Shown: positions 44,085 through 53,381 of the stretch, one piece after another | How positions within the stretch are numbered: position 1 is the stretch's first letter | Layout: the number at the start of each line of letters is the position of its first letter | Assembly: GCF_017348915.1 (NCBI RefSeq) | Contig: NZ_CP071383.1 | Coordinates: 496,001-560,000 of the forward strand | From: Leclercia pneumoniae | GTDB lineage: Bacteria; Pseudomonadota; Gammaproteobacteria; Enterobacterales; Enterobacteriaceae | Length of the DNA stretch: 64,000 nucleotides | Direction: 5' to 3' | Made by a program: the position numbers and the translations under genes | The notes under the pieces: generated by a model | Databases searched by the model: none | Seen by the model: only the letters and a program-made list of their open reading frames with translations | What the model was told of the DNA's origin: nothing

Positions 44085-44118
44085 GGGCAGGATAAATACC
44101 CGCCTGTTTATCCCGCGC
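44085..44118 (+). terminator. Hairpin after the aldehyde dehydrogenase gene
   Basis: GGATAAA (44090-44096) pairs with TTTATCC (44107-44113), and flanking GGGGC and GCCCC extend the stem beyond a small internal mismatch. There is no long T-run. Confidence 0.5.
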
Positions 44119-44202
44119 CCCTGCGTTTCAGCGTGCTATCCTCCTCCCCGGCTTTGCGCAGTTAAGGCCAGTAGGAAATCGTTATTACGCAGAGGGGGAG
44201 AG

Positions 44203-44805
44203 ATGATTAAAAGCAGAATGGCATTTTCTTTTTCGCTGTCCGTTTTAGAACGGACCCGCGCCAGTCAGCTCATTAACGCGCATAAAGACGAACTGATTTT
44301 GCCCTATGACCGCGTTTTTCTTATTAAGCGGGCGGCGATACTGCTGCTGGCTGCCGCCGCGCTATTTACGCTTCTTCTGCTTATCACGCTCAGTATAACT
44401 CGCTCACCAGACACAGCGTTTATGGAAAGGATGAGACACAGCAGCATGGTGCTTCTCGGCCTTTTCTGCACCGGGGGCCTGTTACTGAAAATTTATGAAC
44501 TGCTCATTAATAAAATCATGGCCAGCCGTGAGCCGCAGGAGCAGGAAGATGACGAAACCCAGCATAAGGTTAAGCTAAACCGCTATTTCATCGAACACAT
44601 TACCCGGGTGGCGAGCGGCAAAACCTACTGGGAAAATATCAAGGAGAGCTATAGAAAAGGGGGCTTTATTTTCATCCATTTGAGAAGTAATCAATGCGTA
44701 GTGATACCTGAGCGCATTTTTGCCTCCCCCGATGAGGCCGCACAAACCTACGACTTTATTGCGGCACAGATTGCACGCCACCGGCAACGGCTTATGACGC
44801 CGTAA
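44203..44805 (+). CDS. YcxB-like domain membrane protein
   Basis: 200 aa. Two membrane helices (about 45-65 and 82-102) are followed by a soluble C-terminal YcxB-like domain (about 120-190, with WENIKESYRKGGFIFIHL ... VIPERIFAS). Members are inner-membrane proteins of unknown function. GAGGGGGAGAG immediately before ATG 44203 supports this start. It is a single gene on the plus strand between the dehydrogenase and the marR gene. Confidence 0.8.
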   Translation: MIKSRMAFSFSLSVLERTRASQLINAHKDELILPYDRVFLIKRAAILLLAAAALFTLLLLITLSITRSPDTAFMERMRHSSMVLLGLFCTGGLLLKIYELLINKIMASREPQEQEDDETQHKVKLNRYFIEHITRVASGKTYWENIKESYRKGGFIFIHLRSNQCVVIPERIFASPDEAAQTYDFIAAQIARHRQRLMTP

Positions 44806-44915
44806 CTCCCTGAATCGCTATCACCGGTTCGCAATTCCTGCGCTTATCAACCTCGTTTCTTGATACTTACCCTGATAACCATTATCGTGGCGCGGTGTGA
44901 AGCGAGGTTCCCCCC

Positions 44916-45386
44916 ATGAGTGAAGAAGATCTGTTCTGCCGTCGGCCTATGGGCATGCGCATGGCCATGATTGTGCGTCAATGGCGCGCAGTGATTGACG
45001 ATGCCATTCTCGAGACCGGGTTAACCCAGTCAAGCTGGACGGTAATGATGCAGCTAAAACAGCTGGGGGATAACGTCTCGGTAAGCGAACTGGCGGAGGT
45101 ACAGGGCATTGAACTGCCGCCGCTCATGCGCACTCTCACACAGCTGGAGAAGCAGGGTTATCTGCTGCGCGTCACATCGCCTTATGACAAGCGCATCCGG
45201 CTACTGACGCTGACACCCGAGGGGAAAGCGGTTCTGGTCACGCTCAGCCAGGTGATCGAAACCTTTCAGGCGCGCGTGTCACAGAACATTGCGCCAGAAC
45301 ATCTCGATATTTTCAGCGCCACACTGAACCAAATCGCCTGCAATTTGCGGACAATCCGCGAAGAAGATAACAAGACTGAAAAATAA
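44916..45386 (+). CDS. MarR-family transcriptional regulator
   Basis: 156 aa. A winged HTH (about 40-110) contains TQSSWTVMMQLKQLG, VSVSELAEVQGIELPPLMRTLTQLEKQGYL and DKRIRLLTLTPEG, the wing signature. It is closest in pattern to SlyA/EmrR types that sense aromatic compounds. It is the first gene of an efflux operon: its stop overlaps the next start as TAATG, so it is likely the auto- and operon repressor. Confidence 0.9.
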   Translation: MSEEDLFCRRPMGMRMAMIVRQWRAVIDDAILETGLTQSSWTVMMQLKQLGDNVSVSELAEVQGIELPPLMRTLTQLEKQGYLLRVTSPYDKRIRLLTLTPEGKAVLVTLSQVIETFQARVSQNIAPEHLDIFSATLNQIACNLRTIREEDNKTEK

Positions 45387-46450
45387 TGACTCCTGAACAA
45401 AAGTTTGCCCGCTGGGTAAGGGTGAGTATTGCCTCTTTCCTGCTGATGTTTGTCTATTTCATCGTGGCGGATATCTGGATCCCGCTGACGCCAGACTCCA
45501 CCGTGATGCGCGTGGTGACGCCGGTCTCTGCCCGCGTCCCGGGCTACGTGGCGGCGGTGCATGTCCACAACAACAGCCAGGTGAAGAGAGGCGATCTGCT
45601 GTTTGAACTCGACCCAACGCCGTTCCGCAATAAAGTGGAAGCGGCGCAGATTGCGCTGGAGCAGGCCCGCCTTGCTAATCAGCAGCTGGATGCACAAATT
45701 GTCGCCGCCCAGGCCAGCCTGAAAACGGCGCAGCTCACTGCGCGTAACGACAAGGTGACCTTCGATCGTTATCAGCGTCTGAGCAGCATGCAGAATGTGT
45801 CGCAGTCGGATCTCGATAAAGTGCGCACCACCTGGCAGAGCAGCGAGCAGTCGGTTGCCACTCTTGAAGCCACCCTCCATCAGCTGCGCATTGAGCGCGG
45901 CGAACGCGATGAGGCCCGCAACGTGTCGCTGCAAAAGTACCGTAACGCACTGGAAGAGGCCGAGCTTAACCTTGGCTGGACGAAGGTCTACGCGGAAAAC
46001 GACGGGACCGTCAGCAACCTGCAGCTAAGTCCGGGGTATTACGCCTCGTCCGGCTCGGCGGCGCTGGCGCTGGTCAACAACCAGACCGATATCGTGGCCG
46101 ATTTTCGCGAGAAAAGCCTGCGTCATACCCACCAGGGGACCGATGCCGCAGTGGTGTTCGATGCCTTTCCGGGGCAGGTGTTCCGCGCCCACGTAACCAG
46201 CAGCGATGCCGGTATTCTGGCGGGGCAGGAGGCAGTTAACGGTGAGCTTTCCGCGCCGGAGACCTCTACCCGCTGGGTACGCGACGCGCAACGTATGCGT
46301 ATTCACGTGGCGCTGGACGAGGCCTTGCCAAAGCATCTGCCCACCGGCGCGCGTGCTACCGTGCAGCTTTATAACAGCGAAGGGCCGTTTGCGCGCTTCT
46401 TCTCTGGCGTACAGATTCACCTGGTAAGCTTGCTGCACTATGTCTATTAA
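45386..46450 (+). CDS. HlyD/EmrA-type membrane fusion protein
   Basis: 354 aa. One N-terminal membrane helix (about 14-33), a biotinyl-lipoyl-like half motif (VSARVPGYVAAVHVHNNSQVKRGDLLFELD), a coiled-coil hairpin (about 90-195) and a beta-barrel domain (about 205-345) are present. It is the periplasmic adaptor of a tripartite pump of the EmrA/AaeA type. It overlaps the marR stop and its end overlaps the following DUF2955 gene by 11 bp. No outer-membrane factor is encoded here, so a TolC-type channel elsewhere would be used. Confidence 0.9.
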   Translation: MTPEQKFARWVRVSIASFLLMFVYFIVADIWIPLTPDSTVMRVVTPVSARVPGYVAAVHVHNNSQVKRGDLLFELDPTPFRNKVEAAQIALEQARLANQQLDAQIVAAQASLKTAQLTARNDKVTFDRYQRLSSMQNVSQSDLDKVRTTWQSSEQSVATLEATLHQLRIERGERDEARNVSLQKYRNALEEAELNLGWTKVYAENDGTVSNLQLSPGYYASSGSAALALVNNQTDIVADFREKSLRHTHQGTDAAVVFDAFPGQVFRAHVTSSDAGILAGQEAVNGELSAPETSTRWVRDAQRMRIHVALDEALPKHLPTGARATVQLYNSEGPFARFFSGVQIHLVSLLHYVY

Positions 46451-47504
46451 TACCCTCGCGCGGGTGTTCACCCCGCACGGCAACATCGTTTACACCGCTA
46501 ATGATTTTCGTCAGACGCTACGCGTCGTGCTGGCGGGGGTGATTGCCCTTAGCGTGTCGAGCTTTTACAACACCAGCTATGGCGTCTTTTTTGTGGTCTA
46601 CCCGATCATGTTGCTGTCGCTGGTGCCGGTCTTTAATCGCCACGTTGCGAAACAATTTATCTTCAGCGCCTCGCTAAATTGCGTCGAAATGGTGCTGATT
46701 ATCGGTTATCTATCACAATGGCCGCTGATCATGACCGCGGTCGTCTTTGCGCTGTATGTGATGCGATTTCGCTTTATGAGTAAGGGGCCGCTGTTCCTGT
46801 TTGGCTCAATGGGCGTGGTGTGCCAGAGCGTGATGCTCAACTTTATGAGCTATCCCACCACGGACTGGCATACGCTGCTCTTTTCCAACATCGAGGCCAG
46901 CGTGATGGCGGTGTGCCTGAGCGCGCTGATGAACTACCTGCTGCCGGACGTTGAGCCACGCAAGCCGCCACCGTTGATCGAGAAAGACGACGCCCGCGTG
47001 CGCCATGAGTCTTTGCTTTCCGGCACCGTGGCGACCCTGATTTTTGTGGTGTTTCAGATCAGTGACCTTAGCGACTCTCTCTCCGCGCTGATGGCGGGTA
47101 TCTTGATCCTCTTTCCGATGAACTATCGCGGCGCGGTGATGAGCTCCATCTGGCGCGTGGTGGGCGTTGTGATGGGGTGTCTGTACATTCTGGTGGTGCA
47201 GCTGGTGCTGTACGATCACAGCAGCCATATGCTGTTGATGATGCCGCTGATTGCCCTCGGGCTGGCGTTTGGCGCCCGGCTGCACGTGATGGAGAAGGTG
47301 GGGGCGGGGGTCGGTTTCTCCATTACCACCACCATCGGCATTATGTTTGGTCAGAACATGCACCCGGATAGCGATCTGGTCTTCAGCGACCTCTACCGCA
47401 TCGTCTCGGTGACCGTGGCGCTGGTGGTGACCCTGACGCTGGTCTTTCTGGTGCACCGGGTTCTGAACTGTTTCGCCCCCACCCGCTACGTGATTCAGGG
47501 TTGA
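46440..47504 (+). CDS. DUF2955/FUSC-type inner-membrane transporter subunit
   Basis: 354 aa with about 10 membrane helices in two groups (about 25-165 and 195-345) separated by a charged loop. The pattern is that of DUF2955, related to the aromatic acid exporters AaeB/FUSC and often paired with HlyD adaptors. It is the third gene of the marR-hlyD unit and overlaps its predecessor. The likely role is export of an aromatic or acidic compound controlled by the MarR protein. Its stop lies within the remnant of a tautomerase gene on the other strand. Confidence 0.85.
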   Translation: MSINTLARVFTPHGNIVYTANDFRQTLRVVLAGVIALSVSSFYNTSYGVFFVVYPIMLLSLVPVFNRHVAKQFIFSASLNCVEMVLIIGYLSQWPLIMTAVVFALYVMRFRFMSKGPLFLFGSMGVVCQSVMLNFMSYPTTDWHTLLFSNIEASVMAVCLSALMNYLLPDVEPRKPPPLIEKDDARVRHESLLSGTVATLIFVVFQISDLSDSLSALMAGILILFPMNYRGAVMSSIWRVVGVVMGCLYILVVQLVLYDHSSHMLLMMPLIALGLAFGARLHVMEKVGAGVGFSITTTIGIMFGQNMHPDSDLVFSDLYRIVSVTVALVVTLTLVFLVHRVLNCFAPTRYVIQG

Positions 47505-47677
47505 TACAGTATGCCGCCGCTGAAGCTCCAGTCTTCAGCGGCCGTAAACTGTATCACGACCATCACGTCGGCTTCTGCAATGCCCATCTGCTGGCTCAGC
47601 TCTGAGGCCAGCCGGCGATAAAAGGCGGCTTTTTGCGCCTCACTTCGCGGTTTTCCCGCCACGATATGACGCGCTAC
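47495..47677 (-). pseudogene. Tautomerase-family protein, C-terminal remnant
   Basis: The minus frame encodes about 60 residues (VAGKPRSEAQKAAFYRRL ... GIAEADVMVVIQFTAAEDWSFSGG) that match the second half of a 4-oxalocrotonate/MIF-like tautomerase of about 130 aa, ending naturally at TGA 47497-47495. The first half, with the catalytic N-terminal proline, is missing; the homology stops near 47670. It lies tail-to-tail with the DUF2955 gene. Confidence 0.7.
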
Positions 47678-47802
47678 AGACCGACCGCGGCCTGCTGCCC
47701 GACGCCGGAGAGCTGGGAATGGCGCTGTATACGTGCGACCGATCCACCAATGCCGCGGTGAGTAGTATGCACGCGCTGATCCTCAGAGCGCTTAATGGAT
47801 AA
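47674..47802 (+). pseudogene. Probable LysR regulator, C-terminal remnant
   Basis: A plus-strand frame of 43 codons (LPDAGELGMALYTCDRST ... ALILRALNG) ends at TAA 47800-47802. Its composition and the ALYTCDRST-type strand fit the end of a LysR substrate domain. Tautomerase genes are commonly divergent from a lysR gene; here both truncated ends meet within a few bases, as if about 1 kb were deleted. The assignment to LysR is tentative. Confidence 0.45.
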
Positions 47803-49060
47803 ACGTCGGTATTTGCGAGAGAAGGAACAGGATAAGACCAATGGTCCCGCCCACGAGGGTGCCGTTGACGCGGATAAACTGCAGATCTTTGCCGATGTTT
47901 AACTCAATCTGGTGCGACATGTCTTTGGCATCCCAGCCTTTTACCGTGTCGCTGATATGGCGGGTAAGGAAGGTGGCGAACTCTGGCGCCACGCGGTGCG
48001 CGGCCTGTTCCAGGTGCTCATTGAGCGAGTTGCGCAGGTTGCTATCGGCAACCAGGGTCTCACCAAACCACAGTCCGGCGTTGGCGATGCGCTGTTTAAC
48101 CCGGGAGTCCTCGCTCTGCATGTCGCTCTTCAGCCATTGACGCAGGTCGCCCCACATCTCACCCAGGTAGCGGTTAAAGGCCTCGTCGTTCTTGAGATAG
48201 GTTTTGATGTTCTCGGCTTTGGCGGCGGTTTCCGGGTCGTTTTTCAGGTTTTCAACCAGCTTCAGCACCGCCCGGTCAAAGGCCTGGCGGATCTGGTGGG
48301 TGCGGTCGTGGCTCACGTCATCCAGAATGGCATTGACCGCGTTCGACACCACTTCGGCGCTCTGATCTCCCAGCCACTCGGTAGGGAGAACCATTGCTTT
48401 GCGTGGGTGTTCGGTCTTCAGCCAGTGGACAATTTGCGCGGCGATAAAATCTCGGGTGCTGTCGCGCTGTAACAGGGTGATCAGGCGATTAATCACCGCA
48501 TCCAGCAGCACCTGGTGGCGGCCATTCTTCGTCATGCTCTCCAGCATGGCGGCGCTGGTTTCGCTAAAATCGACCTTATCGAGCGCCTTATGGACGGCGC
48601 GTTTGAGCATCCGCCGAATGCGCCCATCATCGGTCAGTTCCAGGAAACCGCTCATTACCTGCATGATATGCAGCCCCACGCGCTGCGCGTTATCCGGCTG
48701 GCTGAACCAGTTGCCAATCAACAGGGCCGGTTCGTGACGGCGAATGAGGGTGAGGAGCGACTGGGTATCAAGAAACTTCTCCTGCACGAACTGCCCGAGA
48801 TTGTCGCCGATCCGGTCCTTATTGCGCGGAATAATCGCCGTATGGCGGGCAATAAACGGAATGGGCACCCGGCGAAACAGGGCAACGACCGCAAACCAGT
48901 CTGCCAGCGCCCCCACCATCGCCGCTTCAGCAATGGCTTTGACGCCGCGCACCCAGAAAGTTTGCGGCAAAAAGAGGGTGGCGATAAAGGTCGCGGCGGC
49001 GATCAGCAGCAGCGACAGCGCCAGCAGCTTGGCGCGTTTGAGTTCAGCTAATTTTTCCAT
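47792..49060 (-). CDS. yjiN: DUF445 membrane protein YjiN
   Basis: 422 aa, close in length to E. coli YjiN. A membrane helix pair near the N-terminus (about 12-32 and 40-60, [19 protein letters not shown]) is followed by a long helical cytoplasmic or periplasmic region and a C-terminal helix ([18 protein letters not shown]). This is the DUF445 layout. Its function is unknown. Its stop region overlaps the remnant of the LysR gene on the other strand. It precedes the LysE-type gene's end by only 4 bp on the same strand. Confidence 0.9.
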   Translation of the reverse strand: MEKLAELKRAKLLALSLLLIAAATFIATLFLPQTFWVRGVKAIAEAAMVGALADWFAVVALFRRVPIPFIARHTAIIPRNKDRIGDNLGQFVQEKFLDTQSLLTLIRRHEPALLIGNWFSQPDNAQRVGLHIMQVMSGFLELTDDGRIRRMLKRAVHKALDKVDFSETSAAMLESMTKNGRHQVLLDAVINRLITLLQRDSTRDFIAAQIVHWLKTEHPRKAMVLPTEWLGDQSAEVVSNAVNAILDDVSHDRTHQIRQAFDRAVLKLVENLKNDPETAAKAENIKTYLKNDEAFNRYLGEMWGDLRQWLKSDMQSEDSRVKQRIANAGLWFGETLVADSNLRNSLNEHLEQAAHRVAPEFATFLTRHISDTVKGWDAKDMSHQIELNIGKDLQFIRVNGTLVGGTIGLILFLLSQIPTFIH

Positions 49061-49064
49061 AGGG

Positions 49065-49727
49065 TTAAGGATAGAGTGAAGCGGGAAGAAGATGCAAAAA
49101 TCGGACGATAATCCCGGCGCCGAAGAGCAGCAGTATCGCGCCCGCCGTACGCTCGATTTTCCATACGTTGTTGCACAGACGCGCTTGTACCGCAGGCAGG
49201 GCGAGACAGGAGACCAGGGCCAGATCCCACGTCAGCACCACCATGACCATCCAGATACCGCTCACCGACTGCTGCACCAGGGTGACATCTGGCCCCAGCA
49301 GAGCGGTCATGAGTGCCAGATAGAAAAGGGCATTTTTCGGATTTAACAGCGCCGACCCCAGCCCCAGCAGGAGCTGCCTGCGCCAGGAGGGGTAGCGTTG
49401 CGCTGTGCCGGATAACCTGAGTGGCCTCGCCGGGCTACGCACCAGCAGCCAGCCGAGCCACAGCAGATAAAGCGCGCCCAGTAGCTCAATCAGCGTAAAG
49501 AGCAGCGTGAACTGACGCAGCGCGTGGGATCCCAAAATCACCAGCAGTATGTACAGCCCATTGCCTGCGGCGATGCCTACGCATAACCCGGCGCTACCGC
49601 GTAGGCGGTGGCGGGCGGCAAACCCTATCAGTAAAAAGAAATCAGGACCCGGGCTTAACAGCGCCACGAAATGGGCCAGCGCCAGGGCGAGAAACGCGGA
49701 GGGAAAAAGTGTGCTAAGCAGTTCCAT
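49065..49727 (-). CDS. LysE/RhtB-family amino-acid exporter
   Basis: 220 aa from ATG 49727 (GAGG 5 bp upstream), with six hydrophobic segments. The family signature [19 protein letters not shown] near the N-terminus and [13 protein letters not shown] in the middle are clear. It exports amino acids or analogues, substrate unknown. It lies 48 bp downstream of an AraC-family gene on the same strand, a frequent regulator-exporter pair. Confidence 0.9.
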   Translation of the reverse strand: MELLSTLFPSAFLALALAHFVALLSPGPDFFLLIGFAARHRLRGSAGLCVGIAAGNGLYILLVILGSHALRQFTLLFTLIELLGALYLLWLGWLLVRSPARPLRLSGTAQRYPSWRRQLLLGLGSALLNPKNALFYLALMTALLGPDVTLVQQSVSGIWMVMVVLTWDLALVSCLALPAVQARLCNNVWKIERTAGAILLLFGAGIIVRFLHLLPASLYP

Positions 49728-49775
49728 CATGACCTCATCAATAAATACTAAGGTCATCCTGGAGTGAGGCGCGAG

Positions 49776-50519
49776 TTAATTATTGTCAGATATTGATCGA
49801 CCCGTCGCGTACTGGCGCGGCGTGGCGGCGGTATAGCGGACAAAGGTTTTATGGAAATGACTCTGATCGGCAAAACCGCTCTGGTAGCTGACGTCGGCAA
49901 TGTCATCTCCGGCACGCAGCCGCGCTTTAGCGAACTCAATACGTGAAACGTTCAGAAAGGCGCCGGGCGTCAGGCCGGTATCTTGCTTAAAGGTTCTGAT
50001 TAAGGTCTCTTTGCGTAGCGAAAAGCGCCGGGCGAAGGCGTCCAGCGAGGGCGGGGCGTGCAGGCTGTGGCGCAATGCGTCTTGCAACGCAAGGCTGGTA
50101 GGGCGCAGGGATCCGCAGGCGGTGGGCTGTGTGGCAAGGGTTGTTAGCAGGCGCGTAATGGCCGTGGGCGATAGCGTATTGACGATCTCGAGATAGAGGC
50201 TGAACAGCGCGTCGCTGCGGATCACCTGCTGCCGCGGCTGGATGTCGGTATCAAGATAGAGCATGTGGTAGCTGCGAGGCTGTCCCGCCAGCGGATTGCA
50301 ACTGTGCGGCATATGGGCGGGGATGACAATCAAATCGCCAGGCTGAAGGATCAACGCTTCACCCTCGCACGTGCAGCAGGTCTGCCCTTCAAGGATGGCG
50401 CCAATGGAGAGTTGCGCATGGCTGTGACTTTTATAGGCCTGGGTGCTCTGCCAGGTGCTGCGCAGCTCAACGCCGGGCCGGCGGAGGAAGGTCTGATTGA
50501 CGTGGCGAGTCTGAGTCAT
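49776..50519 (-). CDS. AraC-family transcriptional regulator with cupin domain
   Basis: 247 aa from ATG 50519; the longer frame to 50627 has no domain or ribosome-site support. The N-terminal AraC-type cupin (about 20-120, SHSHAQLSIGAILEG ... PGDLIVIPAHMPHSCNP) is followed by two HTH motifs (about 150-245, with DIADVSYQSGFADQSHFHKTFVRYTAATPRQY as the family signature). It probably activates the adjacent LysE-type exporter gene downstream. Confidence 0.9.
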   Translation of the reverse strand: MTQTRHVNQTFLRRPGVELRSTWQSTQAYKSHSHAQLSIGAILEGQTCCTCEGEALILQPGDLIVIPAHMPHSCNPLAGQPRSYHMLYLDTDIQPRQQVIRSDALFSLYLEIVNTLSPTAITRLLTTLATQPTACGSLRPTSLALQDALRHSLHAPPSLDAFARRFSLRKETLIRTFKQDTGLTPGAFLNVSRIEFAKARLRAGDDIADVSYQSGFADQSHFHKTFVRYTAATPRQYATGRSISDNN

Positions 50520-50863
50520 AAAGGGTGCCTGTGCGGGGGCGTAGAGGGGTGTTATAGCATGGGAGGGGGGAGGTGTCCTGCTGTCCCTTGTTCTCTGGCG
50601 TTGCCAGCCGGATATTTTTGCGAGCACGCTTTGGGATTTGCGAGGCCGTTAAAAACGCAGGCCTCGGTGCGTATCGATGCGGAGGTCAGAGCGTGGTTAA
50701 AAGGTCCCAGGAAAGGGTACCAAACCCGGTTTTACGCGACACGATGCTGGCCAAAATAACCCACGCCACCTCGATGTAGTGCTGCGAATATACCGAACTT
50801 TACCTTCAACCCCAGCCATTTTGACTACCCTTATAAGCCTCTGCGTTAAAAAAGGAGGCAATA
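50520..50863. promoter_or_regulatory. Intergenic region between AraC and the semialdehyde dehydrogenase genes
   Basis: 344 bp without a supported gene; short frames here have no ribosome site or domain. The right end carries AAAAAAGGAGG just before ATG 50864, an optimal ribosome site. It must hold divergent promoters for the AraC gene and the dehydrogenase gene, but I could not assign them securely. Confidence 0.4.
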
Positions 50864-52234
50864 ATGGCTTATCAAACAGTGAATCCTGCTACCAACAAGC
50901 TCATCAAGGAATACCCCTCCCATACCGATGCCGATATCGAAGCGGCGCTGAAGACGGCGGACGCGCTTTATCACTCCGAGTGGGCGAAAGGCAGTATCGA
51001 TAAACGCCTGCCGGTGCTGCATAAACTGGCGGATCTGATCGATGCGCGAACCGAAGAGCTGGCGAAGATTGCCAGTACGGAGATGGGTAAACTCATTGAG
51101 CAGAGTCGCGGCGAGGTGAAGCTCTGTGCGCAAATTGCCCGCTACTACGCTGATAACGCGAAGCAATTTCTTGCACCGGTGAAATACCCTTCCGAGATGG
51201 GCGAAGCCTGGGTTGAGCATCACCCGATTGGCGTGGTGATGGCCGTGGAGCCGTGGAACTTCCCGTTCTACCAGCTGATGCGCGTGCTGGCGCCGAACCT
51301 GGCGGCCGGTAACCCGGTGCTTGCCAAACATGCCAGCATCGTGCCGCACTGTGCCGAAGCCTTTGCCCACCTGGTGCGCGAAGCCGGTGCGCCGGAAGGG
51401 GCATGGACTAACCTCTTTATCTCTTCAGATCAGGTGGCGAACATCATCGCCGACGATCGCGTGCAGGGCGCAGCGCTGACGGGCTCGGAAAAGGCCGGTA
51501 GCGTGGTGGCCGCTCAGGCGGCGAAGCACATCAAAAAATCGACCCTCGAACTGGGCGGTAATGACGTGTTCGTGGTACTGGACGATGCGGATGTGGAGAA
51601 GGCGGTGAAAATCGGGGTTAACGCCCGTATCGCTAACGCCGGGCAGGTCTGTACCGCTGCAAAACGCTTTATCCTGCACGAAGGCATCGCTGAGCAGTTC
51701 CTGCAAAAATATACCGAGGCTTTCAAACAGCTGAAGGTTGGCGACCCGCTTGACGAGAGCACCACTCTGGGGCCGCTGTCGTCCAAAGACGCGCTGGAAA
51801 CCCTGACCAAACAGGTGGACGAGGCGGTGAAAAATGGCGCGACGCTGCATCTGGGCGGCAAGCCCGTATCGCGCGAGGGCTGTTTCTTCGAGCCGACGAT
51901 CCTGACCAATATCACCCGCGATAACCCGGCGTACTTCGAAGAGTTTTTCGGCCCGGTGGCGCAGATTTACGTGGTGAAAAACGACGACGAGGCGGTTGCC
52001 CTCGCCAACGATTCCCACTACGGCCTGGGCGGAGCGGTGTTTAGCAAAGACACCGAGCGCGCTAAAAAGATGGCTTCGCGTATCGAAACCGGGATGGTGT
52101 GGATCAACTGGCTCACCGATACCGCAGCCGAGCTGCCGTTTGGTGGCGTGAAGCGTTCCGGTTACGGACGCGAGCTGTCGGACCTGGGGATCAAAGAGTT
52201 TGTGAACCAGAAGCTGGTGGTCATTCGCCGGTAA
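50864..52234 (+). CDS. NAD(P)-dependent succinate-semialdehyde dehydrogenase (Sad/YneI-like)
   Basis: 456 aa with all ALDH residues: Asn132 (EPWNFPF), Glu229 (LELGGNDV) and Cys263 (AGQVCTAAKR). The length and the N-terminal TVNPATNKLIKEYPSHTDADIEAAL resemble E. coli Sad (YneI), which oxidises succinate semialdehyde to succinate. Substrate preference is inferred from family resemblance. AAGGAGG precedes the ATG and a strong terminator follows 10 bp after the stop. Confidence 0.88.
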   Translation: MAYQTVNPATNKLIKEYPSHTDADIEAALKTADALYHSEWAKGSIDKRLPVLHKLADLIDARTEELAKIASTEMGKLIEQSRGEVKLCAQIARYYADNAKQFLAPVKYPSEMGEAWVEHHPIGVVMAVEPWNFPFYQLMRVLAPNLAAGNPVLAKHASIVPHCAEAFAHLVREAGAPEGAWTNLFISSDQVANIIADDRVQGAALTGSEKAGSVVAAQAAKHIKKSTLELGGNDVFVVLDDADVEKAVKIGVNARIANAGQVCTAAKRFILHEGIAEQFLQKYTEAFKQLKVGDPLDESTTLGPLSSKDALETLTKQVDEAVKNGATLHLGGKPVSREGCFFEPTILTNITRDNPAYFEEFFGPVAQIYVVKNDDEAVALANDSHYGLGGAVFSKDTERAKKMASRIETGMVWINWLTDTAAELPFGGVKRSGYGRELSDLGIKEFVNQKLVVIRR

Positions 52235-52244
52235 GGCATCAGCC

Positions 52245-52276
52245 AAAAAAAACCTGCCATCCGGCAGGTTTTTTTG
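52245..52276. terminator. Bidirectional Rho-independent terminator
   Basis: AACCTGCC (52251-52258) pairs with GGCAGGTT (52263-52270) around a 4-base loop, with an A-run before and a T-run after. It serves the dehydrogenase gene and, in the other direction, the convergent yfaZ-like gene. Confidence 0.93.
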
Positions 52277-52289
52277 TTTTTAGGGCGCT

Positions 52290-52835
52290 TTAGAAGCTCA
52301 CGCCGCCGCCGACATAAGCGCCGTCGATCAGGGTGTGGCCAGGGCGGCCATCTTTGCCGTCAACGCTCACGTGGCGATAGCCCACTTTCAGCGTGACGGG
52401 TTTGATTGGCGTCCAGCTTACGCCACCGTTGGCTTCAACGTAGTTCTTCACGCTGTTGTTCAGCCCTTCCGGTGCGGCATACCCTTCACCGAAAACGTGG
52501 ATGCTGTCAGTCAGCGCCACGTTTACGCCACCGCCAATCGGGAACGCAACGCCGTTATCGCCTTTTTTCGGGCCGATGTAGATCGCTTTTGCGCCTGCGT
52601 TCAGCATGACCGGACCCACTTCCAGGTTATAACCTGCGCCTACGCCACCGGTCTGCGTACCGTCGTCAGTGTTTTTCAGCCAGTTGCTTTCGGCATAGAG
52701 GCCGGACGAGGATTTACCCATTTCCAGATTGAGGTTGGTGTAGTTTTTACCCTGCTCAATGCTGCCGCCCATCGCCAGTGCGGAACCTGATACCGCAGTC
52801 ATCGCGGCAAGAATAAAAATATTCAGTTTTTTCAT
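52290..52835 (-). CDS. YfaZ-family outer-membrane protein
   Basis: 181 aa. A signal peptide (about 1-21, FILAAMTAVSGSALA) is followed by alternating amphipathic beta strands rich in Gly and aromatic residues (YTNLNLEMGK, GGVGAGYNLEVG, VKNYVEANGG, VTLKVGYRHVSV) and a C-terminal Phe, the outer-membrane barrel signature. The size and pattern match the YfaZ family, predicted porin-like barrels of unknown substrate. It is a single gene with its own promoter region on the right and a shared terminator on the left. Confidence 0.88.
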   Translation of the reverse strand: MKKLNIFILAAMTAVSGSALAMGGSIEQGKNYTNLNLEMGKSSSGLYAESNWLKNTDDGTQTGGVGAGYNLEVGPVMLNAGAKAIYIGPKKGDNGVAFPIGGGVNVALTDSIHVFGEGYAAPEGLNNSVKNYVEANGGVSWTPIKPVTLKVGYRHVSVDGKDGRPGHTLIDGAYVGGGVSF

Positions 52836-53381
52836 GTGGTTTTCCTCGTCATCAAATTAATCTGAGGGCACCATAGCAAGCGATGTTTATGACTGCAAAT
52901 GTGATGGTGATCGAGGTTTTATGCTGTTTTTGTTAATGGATTAACCTTTTTGTGTTTGTAAAAGGTTGGTTTGTTCTGGCGTCAATGCGTAATGGTTCGG
53001 CGTTTAGTCCAGGTTTAATTTTTTTCTAAACGGACATTGAACAGGGAAGGAATAGTGATTCGGGACGCATTAATTAAGCCGCTAATAATTTCTATAAAGT
53101 GTTTCATTTGTCATATATAACAACGTAAGTTTACATTTCTTTGGTTAAAATCAACTCACTATTTTGTCACCTCTACGTATAGATAGTGCGAATATTGGAC
53201 GCAGATTTCATTTGGCCAAAAATTGCGTGTAAAACGTTTGTGAGTCTTAGGTTGTATAAGCCGGTTTATTGTCTTTTTAAATTCTGATCGCGATCGCAAA
53301 TGAAACTCTCCTTATCCATTTACTCGAAAACAGGCAGTACATACACTTTTTGCAGGATGTCATTATTGGCAAGGAGCGTCC
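52836..53381. other. AT-rich intergenic region left of the Hcp island
   Basis: 546 bp, distinctly AT-rich, with no gene that I can support; a minus frame at 53277-53486 has no domain or ribosome site and overlaps the next gene. The left end should hold the yfaZ-like promoter, with GAGGAAAACCACAT as its ribosome site. The right end, up to GGAGCGTCC before ATG 53382, is the promoter region of the Hcp island. Confidence 0.5.
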
